A DNA stretch of 64,000 nt from Bilabrum cf. latius (Eukaryota; Bigyra: Bicosoecida; Bigyra; Bicosoecida): assembly GCA_965178125.1 (NCBI GenBank), contig OZ237763.1, positions 1 through 64,000 of the forward strand, in the 5' to 3' direction. Positions 57,001 through 64,000 of the stretch are shown in pieces. Positions within the stretch are counted from its first letter, which is position 1. Every line of letters starts with the position of its first letter. The notes below the pieces were generated by a model that was given only the letters and a program-made list of their open reading frames with translations, made no database searches and had not been told where the DNA came from. The translations under genes were made by a program, and so were the position numbers.

Positions 57001-60000
57001 AGGGGACGACGGGCGTACGGACCGCGTGTGTGCTCCCAAGCTCATGGAGAGCTACCCTGTGAGGAGAAAGGACGGGCGCACTCGCAGAGGCAGGCTGTTT
57101 GATGGGTTCAGCGGGTAGTTGCGAAATGCCTTGGACCAAGCCGAGTTTGAGTTCCGGTACAGCGACAACCAGATCTCGGAGGGCTAGTAGGCGTGGTTCC
57201 GAGTGGACGAGATCCGCCGAGGCAACGTGCGATTCGCGTACGTGTTTAAGGCCGATAATCACCGCGAGTACCGCTTCATCTTGGGGAAGTTTCCAAATCA
57301 GGACCTACGCTTCCGGCTGTCCTACCTCCACATCGACACCCGTCGAGGGGAGTCAATGCCAACCGAGAGGCCGAGGGACACGGATTTACGATGGAGGCAG
57401 TCCAACACGGTCGAGCTGCGCGCCGGCAGTGTTGAGACATTCAAAGAGGCCACCGTCGTGGGCGGATACCCCAAGCGGTCGGTTCGGGCCACGGGGTCAC
57501 GTGGGCGCATCGAGAATGCGTACGACTTGCAGCAGCGGAACGAGTCATGCCACGTCATTGCTGACGTCAGGTACGTGTGCCGTGATCGTGGGGCCGGCAC
57601 CGAGTGCGCTGAGGAGCAGACCTTCCTGGTCCGCGAGACGAGGCGGGGCAACATTCGGTTCGGCAGGACGATCACCATGGCCGCCGACACCGAGGCGCGA
57701 CTGGATCTGGGCACCTTCCCCAACCAAGACGTCAGGTTCACGCTGTTTCACTCGGACGGCAGCGGAGGGTGGAGGCGGTCCAACGACATCGACGTGCGGA
57801 CTGGGTGCGCGCCCACCTTTGAGCCTCTCGAGGTGGTGGGGGAGCAGGACTCGGACAGGCAGACCAACCGGAGGGGGCGGCTGATTCCCATGTACGGAGA
57901 GAAGAGAGCCGCAAATGGTGACGTGCTAGTGTTCATTGATTACTTTGATGAGGACGGGCCCGCAGTAGACCGCTTCGTGGTCAAAGAGACACGCCGAGGC
58001 AACATCCGATTCGCCAAGGAGATCACGCTGCATAACGGCGAGAGGAAACTGCTCAATCTGGGCCAGTTCCCCAACACAGACATCCGATTCGGGCTGTTCT
58101 TTGAGAATAGGGAAGGTCGCGGGGACTGGCGGCAAGGGCACACCATCGATGTTGGCACTCAGAGAGTTGAGACATTCCAACAGGCCCTGCCGCTGGGTCC
58201 GTCCACCAATACCACTCGACGCACAGGGCTCAGGGGCCGCATCGAGGGCGTGTACGGGGAACGTCGGGCCCCGGGGTGCAGCGTGCACGTGCGTGTGCGG
58301 TACTGGGACGAGCACAGGTGTGACGAGGACCAGAGGGAGACCTTCCTGGTCCGTGAGGTGCGCAGATCCAACATCCAGTTCGCACGCACCGTGACTCTGC
58401 AGAACGGGCAGGCCATGGACCTGGATCTGGGTACCTTTTCTAACACGGACCTGCGGTTTGCTCTCTTCCACGAGTATCCCGCGGGCCACTGGCGCGTGTC
58501 CAACGAGATCGATATAAGGACTGAGTGCGCGAACCTGTTCGATGAGGCGGACAACAGCGATGAGGCAGACACCATCAAGGGACGTGGAGGCAGGTACGAC
58601 GCCTACACTGGCTCCAGGGGCCGCATCTTCAACGTGTGGAACACGCGCAGGGCGGGATCGCAGTCTGGGCTAGTCACAGTGGATGCACAGACGGGATTAG
58701 AGACCCCGGTGCAGGGCGGCGACGTGGTGGTGCGCGTGGCCTACTCGCACATCCACGGGGCAGACCCGAAGCGCTTCTTGGTCCAGGAGACGAGGCGGAG
58801 CAACATCTAGTTTAGTAAGGCCATCACTTTGCAGGACGGAGAGGAAAAGTGGGTAAACCTGGGCCAATTCCCTAACACGGACATCCGGCTCGGCATTTTC
58901 TACTGGGACCGTGTGAGGGGCTGGCAGCTGGGCCGCGAGGTGGACATCGGCAAGGAGCAAGTGGAGGACCTGAGCCCAGCCGAAGAAGCAGACGGATATG
59001 CCATCGAGAACCATCGTCACACGGGCAGTAGGGCTCGTTTGGAGACCATCACTGGGCAGAACCGGCTGTGCGACGGCAGCGTGGCATTCCGCGTGCTCTA
59101 CTGCGAGGACGAGCGGTATGCCCCCGACAGCCGGACCTTCGTACTTAGAGAGACACGCAGGTCCAACGTGGATTTCACAGTCTCAATTGAGCTCAACAAT
59201 TGCAAGGAAACGGTGGTGATTGTGCCTGCCTCCGAGCTCACCAACCAGGACCTGCGCTTCCAGCTGTTCGACTACGACGGACAGGGCGGATGGGACGCGT
59301 ACAACCCAAGCTACGACATCCGCACGACCCGCGTGGACGAGGTGTGCCCTTCGCACCTGGACATCCCCGACGCTGACGTGGCGCACGTGGTGACCCGCCG
59401 CTCCCTCCGCGCGACAAAAGACTCGGGTGCTCGGCAGGTCCAGACCCTCCGGTCCTCACTGTCTGCAGGCGGGCTGGGCGCCTCTGCAAGGCTCATGCTG
59501 CCCGCTGCAGCATCCATCCAGGTGTCTATCGACCCCTTGCAGCTGGGTGCCGAAGCAGCTCAGGCGGCTGCCGCCGTGACCAGCCCAGGGCAAGGCGACC
59601 TAGCTCAGCTGATGGCCCTCCGCGTTGGGGCCCAGGACTCGATGCGGGCCGCACTGGAGACCACAGACCCAGTCTTATCCTCTCAGGTGATGCTGTTTGT
59701 GAACCTGGACGCCGAGGAGAGGCAATTGGGCCTGGCTGTGTTTCCTGGACATCTGGAGCAGGACGTGGTGCATGCACTATCGGAGTACACCTCGAACGGC
59801 GGTCTAGCGTCAGACCTGGGTCTTTCTCGCGCAAGCGTGGCTGCCGGTCGGTCTAGCTCTGGCAGTGGAGGTAATGAAGGGGCCCTGGTGCTGGTGCAGG
59901 AGTCCGAGCTAACCGTGGATCGTGCGGGGGCAGAAGCAGGATCTAGTGCAAGTGGTGCTGGCAATGCATCGCCTGGAGCCCGCAATGACAACAGTGGTGC

Positions 60001-60454
60001 GGGTACCGGCGGTGCACCGACATCCGACGGTAGCTCAAGCGGTGCTGCCGCGCCTAGCTCCATCGAGCTGCTGACTACATCACCAGCTCTGGTGGCGGTC
60101 GTGGCGGGGTCTGTGGTGGTGGCACTTGCAGCCATGATTGTGGCGGCTTTGCTTGTGGTGCGCACGCCGGGCAGAACGACGTCCCCTGCGAATCCGGCGG
60201 CTGTGCGCGCCTCGGAGGCTGGTGTGCTGGAGGAGGGCAGCAGCCTGCGGAGTATCGCTCGCCCCCTTCGTGGTGGCAATGCTGAGATTGGTGCCACAGA
60301 TGAGGAGAAAGAGAAGGAATAGACCCCAGTGGGCATCGCTGAAGAGTCTTCCGACGGTGATGACATGGTTCTGGCGTCGATCGACAGCGATAGCGAGTCA
60401 GGGTCTGACGAGGCGCGGGTGCTGCCGTCTGTGGGCATGGCTGGCATGACATGA
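48005..60454 (+). CDS. Giant type I cell-surface protein: cadherin-like, CWG, FG-GAP and RRGN repeats
   Basis: Exon 1 (48005-48213), a 117-bp intron (donor GTGAGT, acceptor TTTCGCAG) and one 12.1-kb exon (48331-60454) form a frame of about 4,110 residues. It contains 26 in-frame TAGs and ends in TGA. A signal peptide (MAAKSALLAWAALLVAPADA) starts it. In order: cadherin-like strands; CWG/RCWGSG motifs like RCC1-type repeats (nt 48560-49900); a Cys-rich stretch like GCC2/GCC3 or ephrin-receptor repeats (50710-50980, ECPVGTAASADGTECILC); cadherin-like repeats ending in DVNEPP; a Ser/Pro/Thr repeat; FG-GAP/integrin-alpha-like repeats (53990-55110: VGDMDGDGVDDLAV, LGDIDSDGLNDIAVG, VGDLDGDGIQDIGVGAP); more cadherin-like repeats; a second Cys-rich part; and six RRGN/RRSN repeats (57200-59350). 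A single membrane helix (about 60065-60160, VVAGSVVVALAAMIVAALLVV) and a short acidic tail end it. Adhesion or surface recognition is likely by domain content. Confidence 0.82.
53393..53865 (+). repeat. 36-bp coding repeat (SGSPSTSPTASV), about 13 copies
   Basis: The unit GCGAGCGTCAGCGGCAGCCC plus 16 further bases is repeated about 13 times with third-position changes only (CCG/CCA, ACA/ACG, GGC/GGT) and one Ser-to-Asn. It forms a Ser/Thr/Pro stalk, probably glycosylated, before the FG-GAP repeats of the surface protein. Confidence 0.94.
57200..59350 (+). repeat. Six diverged RRGN/RRSN protein repeats in the surface protein
   Basis: Six related blocks about 350-430 bp apart start with VDEIRRGNVRF, VRETRRGNIRF, VKETRRGNIRF, VREVRRSNIQF, VQETRRSNI-X-F and LRETRRSNVDF. 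Each continues with a hydrophobic strand, then FPNQDLRF or FPNTDIRF. The X codon at 58808 is TAG where the preceding repeat has CAG. I do not recognise the family. Confidence 0.85.
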
Positions 60455-61271
60455 TCTAGTCATGGCTTTGCAAAGGTGCCCTATGCCTGCCAGGTGTGGA
60501 GGGCAAGTTGTTGAGGGAGGATGGAGGAGTAGGAGGCAGAAGCACTGCGGGCGAGGAGGTGCCTGAAGTGCAGTTTAGGTACAGCATGCGAGCCTTGGAT
60601 CCGTCTGCTCTCGGCCTCGGTGATGCCCTTTCTCTAGCTATGCCTGTGCCCTTGAGGGTGAAGGCGTGCCAGAGAAATGGCACTATTCGAGGGCGGATGG
60701 GTCCCACTGGCGAGCTGGGTGAGGGCTGGTGTCAGCGCACTGGGTGCGTTGCGCAGGCTATGCTTGGCTCGCCCACATTTGGTCCTTGTCTTCGGATAAA
60801 GGCCTTGGCTCCATCGTGTACGACTAGGGGGAGGAGGGGGGTTAACAGTTGCGATGGCAAGCGGGGGTTTGTGTCGCGTGAGGGGTGATAGTATAGGTAC
60901 CAGGGGCGAATGGAGCGAGTCTCCGTAGTCCGGAGTCCCGATTTCGGAATCGCTGCCTAGGCTAGAACACACGTCGTTTACCTGGTAGATGCTGCGCCCC
61001 TCTTGATGTGTTTGTGAGCTGCCCCTCAATCTACGTATGAACTGGATTTTGCTCAATCAGCAATCAAAATCTACGTCATTTTAATTATTTTCGGACTGCG
61101 ACAACTCTTTACGTAACCGTACCGGAGTCTCCCTAGGCAAGGCCCGAAAATGTCTGACTTCGGATTGTGGACCTAGGCCCAGAGGAAGGGCAATTGATAA
61201 TTACTACCAAGAACCTTATAGTTATAACTACCTGTGCACCTCAAGCAATCCTGCAAAATAACGCAATGCAA
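60455..61271. other. Intergenic region, surface protein to ABC transporter
   Basis: 817 bp between two convergent genes. The first 430 bp are GC-rich and open on the plus strand (about 60496-60888, 130 codons, no ATG at its start, no motif seen), possibly transcribed 3' sequence. The rest (about 60890-61270) is AT-richer and without structure I can recognise. I see no tRNA or other RNA gene by eye. Confidence 0.4.
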
Positions 61272-64000
61272 TCATTCCTCCCCCTGTCCAACTGCCGACT
61301 GTGCCGCCGCCAGCGCCGCGTATAGCCCGTTCCTCCTGACCAGCTCGTCGTGCGTACCCAGCTCCTTCATCCTGCCGTTCTCAAGCACCGCAATTTGGAA
61401 TGCGTCCTGGATCGTCGAAAGCCGGTGCGCCACCACAACGCTGGTGAGCGCGCCGAGTCCCGCCGCGCCTCCCATCGCCTGCTCCTTGTCCCCACCATTC
61501 GCGCCCAGGATCCTGTTGAGCGCGTCCTGCACCGCCTTCTCGCTCTTGGAATCGAGCGCCGCAGTGGCCTCGTCGCAGAGGAGGCACGCGGGCCCGTCCA
61601 CCAGCGCCCTCGCGATGGCCACCCTCTGCTTCTGTCCCCCGCTGATCTGAGACCCGCTCATGTTGCCCACTGGGGTGGCGTACCCGTGCGCAAACGCCCG
61701 GACAAAGTCGTGCGCCGAGGCCGCCTGCGCCGCGCGCACCATGGCACCGTCGTCCCCGGTGTCCCCCGGCACGGGGTCTTTCTTGGTCTGCAGCCCAAGG
61801 TCAGGCTCCGGCTTGCGCGCGTCCTCCTTGATCCCGTACTTCACGTTGTAGGCCACCGTGTCGCTCCACAGCTGCGGCTCCTGCTGGATGAGACCGACCT
61901 TGCGGCGGAGCCACGCCACGTTGTAATCGCGCAGGTCCCTCCCGTCCAGCAGCACCTTCCCCTCGTCTGGGTCGTAGAACCGCATCAGCAGCTGGATGAT
62001 GGTGCTCTTGCCCGACCCGGAAGGACCCACGAGCGCGGTCTGCTTCCCCGGGGGCATGTCCAGGGTCACCCCCTGCAGCACCCTGACCTCGGGTCTGGAG
62101 GGATACGCGAAGGTCACGTCCACCAGACGGAAGTGCCCCTTGTATTCGCTATCCTCGGGCACGAAGCCGTCGTGCTGCCAGGGACCAGCGGCGGCGGCCT
62201 TCTCCTTCCTGACCAGCTCCTTGGCGGCCTCGGACCCGCGACCCCACCCCTTCGAGTGCGGCATGTTGCGGCCCTTGGGTGTCCGGTCGATCAGGTAGAA
62301 GATGCTCTCCTTGGCTGCCTCGGCCCGCCCCTGGTCGCCCAGGAAGGACGACGCCTGCCCGGCGCCCGTGGCGGCAAAGGCCAGGGCGAAGAAGCAGCGC
62401 GTGATGCTGCAAAAAAGGGAGAGTCAAGAGAAAACAAGGAAGGATGGAACAGGTAGCTCGGGGTGGGTGGCAAACACAAGTACAAGAGAGGGGCTAGCAG
62501 TGGGAAGTAGCCGGCGATCAGCTCACTCTTCGAATCCCCCGATCCATCCCTTGTCCAGGAACTGTGCCCCGGCCCAGAATGCGAGTGCGTAGAAGGAGAA
62601 GATGACCAGCTGGTTGGCGCCCATGGCCAGCCCCCCCGTGAGCCCCTTCTTGATCCCGATGGCGGCCTGGCCCTCCAGCTTCTGCTCGAACAGCCGCTGG
62701 ATGAAGCCCTGCATGCGGAAGGACTTGACGATTCGGATGGCGGTCATGGCCTCGGTGGCGACCTGGGTGGCAGATTCCACCCCCTCCCGGCCCGCGTCCT
62801 CCAGCCCCAGCTAAGCCCGCATCTGCATCTGGCCCGTGATCATGATCAGCGGCACGACTCCGATGATGACGAGTGACAGCAGCCACGTGGCGGTGAAGGC
62901 GATGATGAGGCCGGCCAAGAACGTGAACATGATCTGCAGCTGCGTGCCCAGCCTCTCCCCCGAGGTCAGCCGCACCAGTGTGGCGTCCATGGCCAGTCGT
63001 GCCACCAGCCGCCCGCTCGCGTTCTCCTCCCGGTCGAAGAAGGACACGTCCTGCTCCATGATGGCCACCATCGTGGCGGCTCGTAGCCTCGTGGTGAGCC
63101 TCGAGCCCACGTAGTCGAACATAGACACCTTGATGTAGTCGGCGATGGCCGCCCCGATGGCCAGGCCGGCGAACCCCAGGGCATAATTGCGCACCCCGGT
63201 CTCCAGCTGCGAGTCCACCGGGTTGTAGTACACCGTGATCATCTCAGTCAGGATGATGGCGTAGACTGCGGGAATGAGGGGAGAGAAGGGACGGGGAGTG
63301 GCAGCAAAGGAAATGAGGTGCAGGGGTGGGGGTGGGGGCAATTCGAATCCAGCGCGAGCCTACGGTGCATTGCAGTGCGGTGCTCATCGATCTCACCGGG
63401 GAACACGGAGCCCATGCACGCGGCCGCCACGACGCCCGTCCAGAATGCGCACTGCTCGTCCTTCTGGTACTCGAGTATGCGAGATAGGTTCACGGGCGCC
63501 CTCGATGCGGTGACGAGCATGAAGAGCAACTTGGCGTCTCCGCTGGTGGAGGGCAGCACCAGCGCGCCCTCGGTCACGGCGGGCCGCAGGTCCTCGTCCC
63601 TGGCCTTGCCTGCCTTGAGCCTCTGCAGCTTCTGCTCCGCCAGCTTGGCCGCGCTGGCCGTCTCTGCGTCCTTCTTGTCTTTGCCCTTGCCCTTTCCTTT
63701 GGGGGTGCTGCCCTCGGCCTCCGCGGCCGCTGCAGCGTCTGCCTCTTCCTCGCCCGCGGCCTCCCCCCCCCCACCGTCCTTCCTCTCCTTGGCCTCCATC
63801 TCGAGGGCGGCCTGCGCGCTGGCAGAGGCTGCCTTCATGTACTTGTCCCCACTGCGGGGATGAGCCAGGTAGAGCCCCTGGGGCAGCTTGCCCTGCACCG
63901 CGGCGCGCACCGCTGCCTGGAACCCCTCCGAGTCGGGAGCGGGGAAGGGCTCCTGGCCCACGGCCTGGGCCTTGAGCGGGTGGCACTCCAGACCCGTCCA
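61272..64000 (-). CDS. Full-size ABCB (P-glycoprotein) type transporter, C-terminal half, cut by the window end
   Basis: The visible part is the second half of an ABC exporter, 825 residues in three exons: from beyond 64000 to 63397, then 63265-62527 and 62406-61272. The introns are 131 and 120 bp (donors GTGAGA and GTGAGC). The junctions give SVFPVYAIILTEM and WIGGFEDITRCFFALAF, both natural in transmembrane domain 2. A linker rich in Lys, Glu and Ala precedes it (nt 63850-63600). One TAG (62811) lies in TMD2 between MQMRA and LGLEDAG, close to the place where P-glycoproteins read a helix into TEA. The nucleotide-binding domain has Walker A GPSGSGKST, the Q-loop GLIQQEP, signature SQISGGQKQRVAIARAL, Walker B CLLCDEATAALD and the H-loop AHRLST. 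It ends in TGA. A charged insertion (about KPEPDLGLQTKKDPVPG) sits between Q-loop and signature. The first half lies outside the window. Confidence 0.93.

Noticed and set aside
2990-60454. Pseudogenes or sequencing errors as the cause of TAG interruptions
   Set aside because: Only TAG is affected, never TAA or TGA or frameshifts, and the reading frames stay intact over more than 10 kb.
4278-62813. Programmed stop-codon readthrough instead of reassignment
   Set aside because: Up to 26 TAGs in one gene, tandem TAGs, and no gene that ends in TAG.
5068-62813. TAG read as leucine, tyrosine or glutamate
   Set aside because: Leucine and tyrosine do not fit the CAG/CAA/TAG alternation in three repeat families. 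One TAG aligns with GAG, but this is outweighed.
1-64000. Transposons, integrated viruses, tRNA or rRNA genes
   Set aside because: I saw no transposase, reverse transcriptase, capsid or integrase motif, terminal repeats or tRNA-like cloverleaf by eye. The search was not exhaustive, and a suppressor tRNA-Gln(CUA) in particular could be elsewhere in the genome.

Overview
The window is the left end of a linear eukaryotic chromosome. It opens with about 1.1 kb of CCCTAA telomere repeat, read 5'->3' on the C-rich strand, followed by a short 58-bp satellite. GC-rich, densely packed genes follow, with few, short GT-AG introns, mostly 90-280 bp with GTGAG-type donors. Mitochondrial enzymes (pyruvate dehydrogenase E2, succinate dehydrogenase flavoprotein), GINS, fibrillarin, Tubby, an actin-related protein and a P-glycoprotein-type ABC transporter confirm a eukaryote, probably a protist. 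I cannot name the lineage.

The dominant feature is a non-standard nuclear genetic code. TAG lies in frame 83 times inside the predicted genes, while 17 of 18 genes end in TGA, one in TAA and none in TAG. Conserved families continue in frame across TAG (transketolase, E2, AMFR/gp78, GINS PSF2, membralin, GPKOW/Spp2, PIF1, ABC transporter, a RING-CH protein). In three unrelated internal repeat families TAG alternates with CAG or CAA at the same repeat position, which points to glutamine. Read with the standard code, most genes here would be broken into fragments.

Layout. 1-1500: telomere and satellite. 1669-9443: AGTRAP-like membrane protein (-), PDH E2 (+), AMFR/gp78-like E3 ligase (-), GINS PSF2 (+), RING-CH (MARCH-like) membrane E3 (+). 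9639-16858: transketolase (-), membralin (+), GPKOW/Spp2 splicing factor (-). 17126-30490: one 13-kb gene for a repeat-built protein of about 4,420 residues (+). 30631-39696: PIF1 helicase (-), fibrillarin (+), a 1,452-residue low-complexity membrane protein (-). 39859-47286: actin-related protein (+), dihydroorotase (-), succinate dehydrogenase flavoprotein (-), Tubby-like protein (+). 48005-60454: a 12-kb gene for a type I cell-surface protein of about 4,110 residues (+). 61272-64000: 3' part of a full-size ABCB-type transporter (-), which runs off the window.

Genes mostly alternate strands. Facing starts are commonly 120-270 bp apart and convergent ends 80-200 bp apart, so promoters must be short and often shared. 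The genes do not form a single pathway, but AMFR/gp78, the RING-CH protein and membralin are all ER or membrane ubiquitin/ERAD-type factors and lie within 11 kb. Exon structures and starts were inferred by hand from splice consensus, reading phase and family similarity remembered by eye; no search was run.
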